DNA of 60,820 bases from SAR116 cluster bacterium AG-321-K23 (lineage in GTDB: Bacteria > Pseudomonadota > Alphaproteobacteria > Puniceispirillales > Marisalimonadaceae), in NCBI GenBank assembly GCA_003284565.1, contig QBXO01000009.1, forward strand, positions 1 through 60,820, given 5' to 3'. The notes beneath the pieces are model-generated. The model saw nothing but the letters and a program-made list of their open reading frames with translations. It ran no database searches and was not told the origin of the DNA. This document shows, one piece after another, positions 7,698 through 16,712 of the stretch. How positions within the stretch are numbered: position 1 is the first letter of the stretch; each line of letters starts with the position of its first letter. A program made the position numbers and the translations under genes.

Positions 7698-10600
7698 TTA
7701 AGCTATATCCTTTACTTTATTTGCTTGTTCTAAATCAACAGAAACAAGTCTACTAACGCCTTTTTGTTCCATTGTAACACCAAAAAGCCTATTCATTTTA
7801 GCCATTGTCAATCTATGGTGTGTTACAACTAAAAAATCAGTTTCTGTTTCATCTACTATTTTACCTAACAAATTACAGAATCTACCAACATTACTATCAT
7901 CTAAAGCAGCATCTACTTCATCTAAAATACATATTGGAGCAGGGTTACATAAGAAAACAGAGAATATGAGGGATATGGCTGTTAAAGCTTGTTCTCCTCC
8001 AGATAACAAGGAAAGTAGTTGCATTTTTTTCCCAGGTGGACTTGCTAATATTTCCAATCCAGCTTTTAGAGGATCATCATCCCCAACTAATTTCAATTCA
8101 GCGTCTCCACCTCCAAAAAGCTTTTTAAAAAGGTTCTTAAAGTTTTCATTTACAAGCTCAAAACTATCTGTAAGCCTTTGTCTGCCTTCTTTATTTAATT
8201 CAAAAATTCCACTTTTTAGTTTTTCAATTGCTAATTCTAAGTCAACTCTTTCCTTGGACATTGATTCAATTTTTTGCCTCATCTCGTTCATTTCTTCTTC
8301 AGCACGTAAATTTACAGCACCTAAAGATTCTCTTTCATTTAATAATCTATGAACTGTTTTTTCTAGGGTTTCGATTGACGTATTTAATTCTTCGTCGTCG
8401 CTTAAATTGACAATTTCTTTAAGATGATTCGACTTTACCCTTAGTTTTTCATTAACCCTATCCTCAATATTTTCTATTTTTGTTTTAGCAAGATTAAGTG
8501 AGGCTTCAATCTTAATCATGTCTTCACGAAAAGCTGCTAAATTTTGTTCTGACGATTTTTCTAATTTTTCTGCTTCATTAAGTAATGTTTCTGTTTGTAC
8601 TAATTTATCTGCAGCAAGGTTTCTGTTTTGTTCAGCTGTTTCAATCTTGTTGTTTAATTCATTTGTTTTTTCCGTAAAATTATCCGGAAGCTTTTCAAGC
8701 CTTGATTTATCTTCTTTCAAGTTATTTAGTCTTACTTCCAAAGATATAATTCTTGTTTCTGCTTCTTCTTTTCTGTTTTCCCAATCATTTTTTTGATTGT
8801 TAATTTGCATAAGGTTTCTTTGTTGATAACTTTCTTGATTTTTAATTTGTTGTTCTGCAGCCATTGCATCTGTCAATTCGTTCCTACATTGATCAGCTAA
8901 ATTTCTAATTTTTAATTCATCTGCTAGTAAAGATGGCAAGTTTATTGATTTTTCAGACAGCTTTTTTAAATCTATTAATTCTTTTTGAGATGTGTCTAAA
9001 ATATTTTGATGTTCTTTTAGTAAGATTGTGCTTGAATCAATCTTTGAATCTAATTTTGAAACTGTTAATTTTGTGTCATTTAATTCATTAATTAATGAAG
9101 TAATCTTAGATTCTAATTCTTTCGTTGTTTCAAAAAATTTCTTTAATTCCAACTCATTTTTATTTATTTCATTAACAATAGTGACGATCTTTTTTTCTTT
9201 AGATGGTAAATCATTTTGTAAATTTCTTAATTTTGTAATTTGTTGTAATCTTTCCGAGTAACTATTTTGAACACCTAAAGGTTGAACATATCCGTCCCAT
9301 CTCCATAAGCCTCCTTTTAAAGTTGTCAAAGCCTGTCCAAAAGATAATTCTTTTTGAAGTTTAAGAGCATTTTTTTCGTTTTCGACAATGCCTATACCGA
9401 TTAATGCAATATTTAGAATTGAATTTTTTTTAATTTTTGAAATGATAGGAGTAGCGCCTTTGGGTAACTTTTCTTGAAATTTAGCTGTAATACCATCTTT
9501 CCAATAAGATATGTTCTGTTCGTCTGAACTATCTGATTTTACGGGAGCTAATATTGTTTCGCCTAGAACTGATCCAATTGCATCTTGAAGGTTCCCTATA
9601 TCATCTATTGTTGCTTCTAGAGTGTTATTTTTAAATTCGTCATAGCCTAATAGCGAAGATAATGAGTGTAAATCAGCTCTCATTACATTTAGGTCATAAT
9701 CTACTTCACCCTTCTTTTCTATAAGGTTTACATTTAAATTCTTTTCATTTTCTAATTGTTTTTTTATTAATTCTAGCTTGTTGTTTTCTTCTTTAATTAA
9801 TTTTTCAATATTAATTCTTTTCTTATTATGTTCATCGATTAACTTTTTATCTTCAGTAATATTGAACCGTGATTTTTGATCTTCCGAATTTTTTATTTTT
9901 TCTTTTAAATTATTAATACGGTTTTCCAGATCTGATTTGTCAGATTTAATTGTAAAAATTTCGGAATTAATAGACGAAAGTTTTGCATCTGCATCTTCAG
10001 ATTTTATTTTAAGTTCATTTACTAATTTTGCAGCGTCATTTTTCTTAGTTGTAAAATTTTTTGTATCTAATTGTAGCTTGTCTTTTTCTAAAATAAGATT
10101 TGTAATTGTTTTATTTGCATCATCTTTTATTTCAATTTCTCTTTTAATATCAGTCTCTATTTGTGTTATTTGGTTTGAAACATTACTCAACGTAAATTTT
10201 GAAGTTGCTTCTTCTTCTTCTAATCTTATTTTTGAAATATTTAATGATTGTAAAATAGCAGCTTTTTCTGTTTCAATTTTTCTTAGCTCAGGTAACTTAT
10301 TAAAAATTTCTAGCTTTGATTTTGTGTTTTTAGATAAGTTTATTTGAGCCTCTTCAACGTTATTTTTTGATTTCTCAAATTTTGTTTCTAGTTCGTCAAA
10401 TTCCTTTTCAGCGGTGTTTAGTAGTGATAAGAAAAGCGAAGCTTCTGCTTTTCTTAATCTATCTCCTACTGACCTATAACGAGCTGCCTTTCTACCTTGT
10501 TTTTCTAATTCAATTAGTTGTTCATTGTATGTATTCTCTATATCTAACAACCTACTTAAGTTATCGGTAGCACCGTTTAATTTTAATTCCGCTTCATGTC

Positions 10601-11129
10601 TCCTATTATGCAACCCTTTAATGTTTGCGGCTTCTTCAAGAATTATTCTTCTTTCTTCAAGGCTGGACTCAATTATTTGTGAAATCCTTCCTTGACTTAC
10701 AATTCCTGATGATCGAGCTCCAGTAGCGGTATCTGCAAAAATTAATTGTACATCTCTAGCTCTAACTTGTTTAGAATTAACCCTATAAGTCGAACCTTTT
10801 TCACGTTCAATTTTTCTTGAAATTTCAATTTCATCAAATTGATTAAAACTAGTAGGTGCTTTTTTTTCAGTATTATCTAATTTAATTGTAACTTCTGCAA
10901 AATTTCTTGCTGGACGTTCATTTGATCCAGAAAAAATTACATCATCCATACCATCACCGCGCATTTGTCTTGCTGAGTTCTCACCCATCACCCATTTCAT
11001 AGCTTCTACAATGTTTGATTTGCCACAACCATTTGGACCTACTATTCCTGTTAGCCCTTCATTAAGGTCAATTTCTGTTGGCTCTAAAAAAGATTTAAAT
11101 CCAGAAATTCTTATTGATTTGAATTTCAT
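7698..11129 (-). CDS. smc: Chromosome segregation ATPase SMC
   Basis: Condensin ATPase that organises and helps segregate the chromosome. The N-terminal head carries Walker A GPNGCGKSN (residues about 32-40). Two very long coiled-coil stretches flank a hinge near residues 500-640. The C-terminal head has the signature LLSGGEQALTA and Walker B ICILDEVDAALDD. The 1143-residue length is normal. Many open frames appear on the opposite strand because of the biased coiled-coil composition; they are not genes. It lies 18 bp downstream of the DsbA-like gene. Confidence 0.97.
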   Translation of the reverse strand: MKFKSIRISGFKSFLEPTEIDLNEGLTGIVGPNGCGKSNIVEAMKWVMGENSARQMRGDGMDDVIFSGSNERPARNFAEVTIKLDNTEKKAPTSFNQFDEIEISRKIEREKGSTYRVNSKQVRARDVQLIFADTATGARSSGIVSQGRISQIIESSLEERRIILEEAANIKGLHNRRHEAELKLNGATDNLSRLLDIENTYNEQLIELEKQGRKAARYRSVGDRLRKAEASLFLSLLNTAEKEFDELETKFEKSKNNVEEAQINLSKNTKSKLEIFNKLPELRKIETEKAAILQSLNISKIRLEEEEATSKFTLSNVSNQITQIETDIKREIEIKDDANKTITNLILEKDKLQLDTKNFTTKKNDAAKLVNELKIKSEDADAKLSSINSEIFTIKSDKSDLENRINNLKEKIKNSEDQKSRFNITEDKKLIDEHNKKRINIEKLIKEENNKLELIKKQLENEKNLNVNLIEKKGEVDYDLNVMRADLHSLSSLLGYDEFKNNTLEATIDDIGNLQDAIGSVLGETILAPVKSDSSDEQNISYWKDGITAKFQEKLPKGATPIISKIKKNSILNIALIGIGIVENEKNALKLQKELSFGQALTTLKGGLWRWDGYVQPLGVQNSYSERLQQITKLRNLQNDLPSKEKKIVTIVNEINKNELELKKFFETTKELESKITSLINELNDTKLTVSKLDSKIDSSTILLKEHQNILDTSQKELIDLKKLSEKSINLPSLLADELKIRNLADQCRNELTDAMAAEQQIKNQESYQQRNLMQINNQKNDWENRKEEAETRIISLEVRLNNLKEDKSRLEKLPDNFTEKTNELNNKIETAEQNRNLAADKLVQTETLLNEAEKLEKSSEQNLAAFREDMIKIEASLNLAKTKIENIEDRVNEKLRVKSNHLKEIVNLSDDEELNTSIETLEKTVHRLLNERESLGAVNLRAEEEMNEMRQKIESMSKERVDLELAIEKLKSGIFELNKEGRQRLTDSFELVNENFKNLFKKLFGGGDAELKLVGDDDPLKAGLEILASPPGKKMQLLSLLSGGEQALTAISLIFSVFLCNPAPICILDEVDAALDDSNVGRFCNLLGKIVDETETDFLVVTHHRLTMAKMNRLFGVTMEQKGVSRLVSVDLEQANKVKDIA

Positions 11130-11147
11130 TTGTTTCCCAATTTTACC

Positions 11148-11774
11148 TTAAGACTTTTTTGCATTAATTGACTTCAAAAGTTCTTTTTCAAAGTCCTTAA
11201 AAGACAGGGCTCCTGAAATTTTATATTTATCATTTACAATAAAAGTTGGAGTAGAATTTATATCAAAATTTTTAGACTCTTTTTCCATTTTTGTAACAAT
11301 TTCCTGCATTAGTGGAATATTTTGAGAAATTTCATTAAATTTTTTTGATGATATGCCAAATAATTTGGCAATTGATTGTAATTCATCCAAAGGATTTTTT
11401 GAATATGCCCATTGTTTCTGCTTTTTTAATAAAATGCTAACTGCTTCTATATATCCATCCTTTGTCGGTATTGATCTAGCTAGTGTAGCTGCTATAACGG
11501 CAAGTCTGTCAAGAGGATAATCAATAAACTCTAATTGAACTTTACCCGTATCAATGTATTTTTTTTTAAGTTGAGGTAGTGTTTTTATATGAAAGTTAGA
11601 ACAATGACCACAGGTTAATGAAAAGAATTCTTTTATTTTAATAGGTGCATTATTAGAACCCAATAATTGTTTTCGCATTAAGTCGTTTAATGAGTTTTGA
11701 TTTGAATAACTTTTTTTTGAAAATAAAAAAAGAACACCAATACCTAGCAAAAAATTTCTTCTATTTAAAAACAT
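11148..11774 (-). CDS. DsbA-family thiol oxidoreductase, probably Tat- or Sec-exported
   Basis: A thioredoxin-fold oxidoreductase of the DsbA/DsbG-like Thioredoxin_4 family. The active site is CGHC in FSLTCGHCSNFH; the cis-proline is in NSTPTFIVND. I prefer the ATG at 11774 (208 residues) because GAGG lies 6 bp upstream; the in-frame TTG at 11786 overlaps that site. The N-terminus FLNRRNFLLGIG followed by a short hydrophobic run fits a twin-arginine signal, but Sec export is possible. The smc-dsbA-DUF721-mutY order is common in Alphaproteobacteria. Confidence 0.9.
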   Translation of the reverse strand: MFLNRRNFLLGIGVLFLFSKKSYSNQNSLNDLMRKQLLGSNNAPIKIKEFFSLTCGHCSNFHIKTLPQLKKKYIDTGKVQLEFIDYPLDRLAVIAATLARSIPTKDGYIEAVSILLKKQKQWAYSKNPLDELQSIAKLFGISSKKFNEISQNIPLMQEIVTKMEKESKNFDINSTPTFIVNDKYKISGALSFKDFEKELLKSINAKKS

Positions 11775-11872
11775 ATTTTTCCTCAAACTTTTTTGCTTAA
11801 TTAAAATTCCAATTAATAATATTTTTATACACTAAGATCAACTTACAAAGAACAAGTTTCTATTAAATACAG

Positions 11873-12310
11873 CTATTTTTTTCTAGAAATCTCAAATTCT
11901 TGCATTGCCAATTTCAGTTCGCTATTTGGAAGTATATTGGACTCCAAATTTTCTAGATTATTTTCCAAAGCGCGTTTAATAGGTTCTTTTTTAATTTTAA
12001 AGTTGTTTTGAATGTCAGCTTGAATAATTTTTATTTTTGATATTGCTTTAAACCCGATTCGAGCATTAATTTGATCTAATAAAAGTGGAATTGCGTATTG
12101 AACTTCTAGTCCAAAGCCATTTTGGACTTTGATTGTTATTTGGCCGTCAATATTTTTTTTTCTACCAAATCTTATTTTATATGGAATCGTTATATCTGCA
12201 TATTGACCTGCAATATGTGCCCAATTGAAAAAAATATGATTTTGAATAGATCCTAATCTACTTAGATTTTTCTCAACAATATTTTCTGTGATTTTTAATA
12301 AAGACTTCAT
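11873..12310 (-). CDS. DUF721/DciA-like protein
   Basis: A 145-residue protein (start chosen at ATG 12310; a TTG lies 12 bases further upstream). Central residues show the DUF721 pattern: FFNWAHIAGQYADITIPYKI followed by a beta strand with GQITIKVQNGFGLEVQY and LLLDQINARIGFKAI. Members related to DciA load or regulate the replicative helicase DnaB in bacteria lacking DnaC; this role is inferred from family only. Its divergent neighbour is mutY. Confidence 0.75.
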   Translation of the reverse strand: MKSLLKITENIVEKNLSRLGSIQNHIFFNWAHIAGQYADITIPYKIRFGRKKNIDGQITIKVQNGFGLEVQYAIPLLLDQINARIGFKAISKIKIIQADIQNNFKIKKEPIKRALENNLENLESNILPNSELKLAMQEFEISRKK

Positions 12311-12365
12311 TATGGTTAACAATTATTTTAAATTAATTCTCTATTTTATTATATATTAAAATTCT

Positions 12366-13481
12366 ATGACTCAGTTAAAAAAAAATAACTATAAAATTTT
12401 TTCTAATTCATTGTTATCTTGGTATGACCTTAATAGAAGAATTTTACCATGGAGAGCGCTACCAGGTGAGATTTCAAATCCTTATTTTGTTTATTTGTCA
12501 GAAATTATGTTACAGCAAACTGTAGTAAAAACAGTCATACCATATTTTTTAAAATTTGTTAAAAAATGGCCTGATATTAATGCTCTTGCAAAAGCAGAAC
12601 TACATGAGATTAATTCATATTGGGCAGGATTAGGCTATTATAGTAGAGCTAAAAATTTACATAAAACAGCAAAAATAATTTCTTGTAAATATGATGGTTT
12701 TTTTCCAACAGATAAAAATTCTTTAATTGCCCTTCCTGGAATTGGTGAATATACATCATCAGCCATAATGGCTATAGCATTTGATAGAAAATCAAATGTT
12801 ATAGATGGAAATGTTGAAAGGGTTTTTTCAAGATTTTATGCGGTTGAAAAACCCGTAGAGGAATCAAAGATTTTTATCAAAAACATTGCTGAAAAACATC
12901 TTCCTGATCAGAGGCATGGAGATTATGCTCAAGCGTTAATGGATTTGGGTTCATTAATTTGTATTCCCAAGTCACCAAGGTGTACAATGTGTCCTTTATT
13001 AGCTATTTGTGATGTTGGTGGTTCAACTCGTGCTAAACAATATCCAATTAAACTTCCAAAAAAAGAAAAAGAAGAGCGATATGGGTTATTCTTCTACTTA
13101 AAGAACAAAGATGGTGCTGTTTTGTTTAAAACAAATAAGAGTAGTGGGCTTTTAGCGAATATGGACATGCTACCTTCTATAGGTTGGTATGAAGATAGGA
13201 ACAGATTTAAATCTTCTCCAAAATTTAACAAAAATAAACATAAATTTTTAGGTTTAAAATGGAAGATTCTAGATCAGAATTTAGTTCACATTTTTACTCA
13301 TTTTAAACTTAATTGTTCTATAGCAATTGCTATAATAAATGATGAAAATGAATTGCTAATTGACTTAGAAAAAAGTACTTACAGATTTGTGAAAAAAAAG
13401 AATATGAATGATTTGGCTCTCCCAAGTTTAATAAAAAAAATTTTAAAATCTTTAAAAAAGGATGAGACACTTAGTTTTTAA
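12366..13481 (+). CDS. mutY: A/G-specific adenine DNA glycosylase
   Basis: Removes adenine mispaired with 8-oxoguanine. The catalytic glutamate is E46 in SEIMLQQT. The helix-hairpin-helix LPGIGEYTSSAI is followed by catalytic D147 in VIDGNVERV. The [4Fe-4S] cluster motif is CIPKSPRCTMCPLLAIC (C-x6-C-x2-C-x5-C). The C-terminal NUDIX-like recognition domain begins around residue 235, with FTHFKL near residue 314. Its last 4 bases overlap the 3' end of purH on the other strand. Confidence 0.96.
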   Translation: MTQLKKNNYKIFSNSLLSWYDLNRRILPWRALPGEISNPYFVYLSEIMLQQTVVKTVIPYFLKFVKKWPDINALAKAELHEINSYWAGLGYYSRAKNLHKTAKIISCKYDGFFPTDKNSLIALPGIGEYTSSAIMAIAFDRKSNVIDGNVERVFSRFYAVEKPVEESKIFIKNIAEKHLPDQRHGDYAQALMDLGSLICIPKSPRCTMCPLLAICDVGGSTRAKQYPIKLPKKEKEERYGLFFYLKNKDGAVLFKTNKSSGLLANMDMLPSIGWYEDRNRFKSSPKFNKNKHKFLGLKWKILDQNLVHIFTHFKLNCSIAIAIINDENELLIDLEKSTYRFVKKKNMNDLALPSLIKKILKSLKKDETLSF

Positions 13482-15094
13482 TGCCTGAAATGTCTAACTG
13501 ATGTAAAAATCATTGCAATATTTCTTTCATCAGCAGCTGTAATTACTTCTTTGTCCCGGATAGAACCACCTGGCTGAATAACAGCAGTTACACCTGCTTT
13601 TGCTGCAGCAATTAAACCGTCGGCAAATGGAAAAAAAGCATCGCTAGCTACAACGGATTTATAAGCCAATGACGTTTTCAATTTAGCTAACTTTGAAGCT
13701 TTTTTTGCCTTCTCATTAGCTATTGAAGTAGAATCAATTCTACTCATTTGACCTGCTCCAATTCCAACAGTTTGTAAATTTTTTGCATAAACAATAGCAT
13801 TTGATTTTGTATGTTTTGCAACTTTCCAAGCAAACATTAGATCATCAATTTCTTTTTTTGTTGGGTTTCTTTTTGTTACTATTTTAATGTTGTTATTGTC
13901 TAAAACTTTATGGTCACGCGATTGCACTAATATCCCACCAGAAATAGATTTAAATAATAAACCTTTATCTTCTGGTGAAGGTAATGAACCAGTTGTCAAT
14001 ATTCTAACATTAGGCTTGTCAGCGAAAATCTCTAAAGCTTCATTGTCAACACTGGGAGCAATAATGACTTCTAAAAAAAGTGACTTCATTTTGAGAGCTA
14101 AATCTTTTGTTAATTCTCTATTTATAGAAACTATGCCACCAAAAGCGCTTACAGGGTCTGTTTGAAGTGCTTTTTCCCAAGCAGAATTAAGATCATCGTT
14201 TTCTGCTACTCCGCAAGGATTGGCATGTTTAATTATAGCAACAGCAGGTTTTTTGAATTCACATATTAGCTCAAATGCAGCATCTGCATCATTTACATTA
14301 TTATAAGAAAGTTCTTTGCCTTGAAGTTTTTTACCATTTGTTATTCCTTTTCTTTTATCAGATGTTTTATAAAGTGCTGCTTTTTGATGTGGATTTTCGC
14401 CGTATCTCATTTCAAATGATTTATTTAAATTTATTGACAAGTTTTCAGGAAAAATTGACGAATTTATACTTGTATTTCCCAACCAACTTGATATAGCGCT
14501 ATCATATTCATGAGTTAATTTAAATGCCTTTGCAGCAAGATATTTTCTAAGTGAATATCTAATTTTTCCATTATTTTCAATTTGTGATATAATTTCTGGA
14601 TAATCATTAGGATCTGTAACAACTGTTACAAATTCATGATTTTTCGCTCCAGCTCTAATCATTGCAGGTCCGCCAATATCAATGTTTTCTATAATATTTC
14701 TATTTTTAGATGTTTTTTGTATTGTCTCTCTAAATTTATATAAGTTAATAATCAAGAGATCTATTTCATCGATATTATGTTTCTGAATTTGTTCTAAGTG
14801 TGAAGGATCGTCTCTTCTAAAAAGAATACCACCATGTATTTTGGGGTTTAAGGTTTTAACTCTTCCATCTAAAATTTCAGGAAACTTTGTCTGATCTGAT
14901 ACTTCTTTTACAGAAATAGAATTTTCTTCAAGATATTTAGCAGTTCCTCCTGTGGATAGAATTTCTATTTTATTCTCCGCTAAGACTTTAGCTATTTTTT
15001 CAATATCACTTTTATCTGTTACTGATATTAGAGCTCTTTTGATTTTGATATCTTTTGTAAAAAAATTTTCTTTATTTTTATTAATATTATTCAT
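13478..15094 (-). CDS. purH: Bifunctional AICAR formyltransferase/IMP cyclohydrolase
   Basis: Last two steps of IMP synthesis. The N-terminal MGS-like cyclohydrolase domain starts at RALISVTDKSDIEKIA and includes LSTGGTAKYLEE. The C-terminal formyltransferase domain has the catalytic KHANPCGVA and ends in the usual GGSIRDKEVI and IAMIFTSVRHFRH. The 538-residue length includes a short lysine/asparagine-rich N-terminal extension (about 18 residues). It lies downstream of the heparinase-like gene. Confidence 0.97.
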   Translation of the reverse strand: MNNINKNKENFFTKDIKIKRALISVTDKSDIEKIAKVLAENKIEILSTGGTAKYLEENSISVKEVSDQTKFPEILDGRVKTLNPKIHGGILFRRDDPSHLEQIQKHNIDEIDLLIINLYKFRETIQKTSKNRNIIENIDIGGPAMIRAGAKNHEFVTVVTDPNDYPEIISQIENNGKIRYSLRKYLAAKAFKLTHEYDSAISSWLGNTSINSSIFPENLSINLNKSFEMRYGENPHQKAALYKTSDKRKGITNGKKLQGKELSYNNVNDADAAFELICEFKKPAVAIIKHANPCGVAENDDLNSAWEKALQTDPVSAFGGIVSINRELTKDLALKMKSLFLEVIIAPSVDNEALEIFADKPNVRILTTGSLPSPEDKGLLFKSISGGILVQSRDHKVLDNNNIKIVTKRNPTKKEIDDLMFAWKVAKHTKSNAIVYAKNLQTVGIGAGQMSRIDSTSIANEKAKKASKLAKLKTSLAYKSVVASDAFFPFADGLIAAAKAGVTAVIQPGGSIRDKEVITAADERNIAMIFTSVRHFRH

Positions 15095-15163
15095 TTATAA
15101 ACTTTTTATATTTTTTGAATGACTTTCAAATAATTTCTTTTCATGTGATAAGTCAACTAATAA

Positions 15164-16708
15164 TTATTTTTGTAGTTCAAATGCCCAATTACAAGAAATG
15201 CTTTTGTAAGCTCTTATTTTTTCTAAGTTTAAAACAATTCTGAGTTCTTTGCATGGTTTTGGACCATTAGGAGTAAACATTAGTGAGCTTTCAAGGCTTA
15301 TATTCTTAATATTAGAGCTCATTTTCCAGACATAACCTTTTTGATGATTTAATAATATTGAACCACTTCTAGTTTTTATGAGTTCAATCCCTGGATATAA
15401 ATGAAAACGAATATATGCGTTTTTGGGAATTGAACCAATATTGCCAATATTTAAAATCTCATCTCTTCCTCTAATTTCATTTTTTTTATTAGAAAGGTAT
15501 ATTTGTCTTTTATGGTGAACACCAAAAATTGTTTCATACCCTGAATGAGTTACATCTAATAAATTACCATTTTTAGTTTTTCCAAATTGGATATTTGATA
15601 TTCTTGTAATTCTTCTCCCACTGAGATCTATATTATTTCTATCGTCTATATTTAGGCTAGAATGAGCCGCAGTAGAAGAAAGAGAATTTTTCATATTTTT
15701 ATATTTTGAGTTATTAACTTCTCCAAGGTTGGAAATTATCTTTTCTTTTTTATAAAAAAATTCAAAACCAAATAAGCTAGCTTTTTTATTTTGGATCATT
15801 TTATTGTTTAGTCCTATATCAACAAACAAAACAGAATTCATATTTGACAACCTGCAAAACCCAGTTTTTTCAGCAAGGCTAAAAATTCTATTTTTATATC
15901 CAATTCTATTTAAAGTTTGCTTTATAATTTCTTTTGGTATTAATGAACCACCATGAAACCATGAAAAATATTCATCAGGCATTTGAAAACTTCTACAAAA
16001 CTCTCCCATTTTTATTGTTTTTTGATGTAACCCTTCAGCATCTATATTTTTTAAAATCGCAATTACAGATCTTATCTCAATTAAATGCCTTAATAAATTT
16101 AACTGCTTAACAGGACTTCTGCTTATGTGGCCACCATCAGTATTAGTTAAGATTTCGAGTTTTTCATTAATAATAGTTAATAATTGATTTATATTATCTA
16201 TCGTTTCGTATAAAATAGATTTAGATACTAAAATCCCTTTGATAATAACTATCTTTTCAAGGTTATCGTTTGATTGGTCGAGTTTTAATTCAAGAAATTT
16301 AGATTGTATGGCAATAGAATTTAAAATTTTACTTTGAAAATCCAATCCACCACTCTCAGCGAACCAAGAATAATTAAAACTCCAACATGAAATTCTTTCT
16401 GCCATTACTACACAGTTATACTCATGAGATCGGAGGTTGTGATCTTCGTTGATCCAGTTTTCCACTAATGAACGTGCAGTCGACCTTGCTTTTATGCTTC
16501 CCTCAGATTTCAAATCTCTTATGAAATTGAATTTATTAAAATCCCGAATAGTTTTTATGTAAACGGGGTTGATTAATATTTTTTTTCCACTTTTAGTTGA
16601 GCCTTGCCAGGTATCAGTTAGTCTTCTTACTGGTGTTTTAGGAATTGTCACTTTAAGTTTTTGTTTTAGAAAATAATTACTTGTAATTATATCTATTAAT
16701 TTAAGCAT
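15164..16708 (-). CDS. Heparinase II/III-family protein
   Basis: A 514-residue protein of the heparinase II/III superfamily, located as usual for Alphaproteobacteria between rsmB and purH. The N-terminal half is an alpha-helical toroid (SLVENWIN, CWSFNYSWF, DGGHISRSPVKQL). The C-terminal half is beta-rich with STAAHSSLNIDDRN and THSGYETIFGVHHKRQIYLS, matching the family's catalytic and metal-binding region. No signal peptide is visible. Despite its name, its substrate is unknown: constant linkage to housekeeping genes argues against scavenging of animal heparin and for an envelope or capsule sugar role. It starts 4 bp after rsmB. Confidence 0.85.
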   Translation of the reverse strand: MLKLIDIITSNYFLKQKLKVTIPKTPVRRLTDTWQGSTKSGKKILINPVYIKTIRDFNKFNFIRDLKSEGSIKARSTARSLVENWINEDHNLRSHEYNCVVMAERISCWSFNYSWFAESGGLDFQSKILNSIAIQSKFLELKLDQSNDNLEKIVIIKGILVSKSILYETIDNINQLLTIINEKLEILTNTDGGHISRSPVKQLNLLRHLIEIRSVIAILKNIDAEGLHQKTIKMGEFCRSFQMPDEYFSWFHGGSLIPKEIIKQTLNRIGYKNRIFSLAEKTGFCRLSNMNSVLFVDIGLNNKMIQNKKASLFGFEFFYKKEKIISNLGEVNNSKYKNMKNSLSSTAAHSSLNIDDRNNIDLSGRRITRISNIQFGKTKNGNLLDVTHSGYETIFGVHHKRQIYLSNKKNEIRGRDEILNIGNIGSIPKNAYIRFHLYPGIELIKTRSGSILLNHQKGYVWKMSSNIKNISLESSLMFTPNGPKPCKELRIVLNLEKIRAYKSISCNWAFELQK

Positions 16709-16712
16709 TAAA

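Noticed and set aside
7966-10570. Several open frames on the plus strand across smc, 60-136 codons
   Set aside because: They lie opposite a well-supported SMC coiled coil, are rich in S, F and L as expected for shadows of K/E/N codons, and have no ribosome binding sites or recognisable domains.
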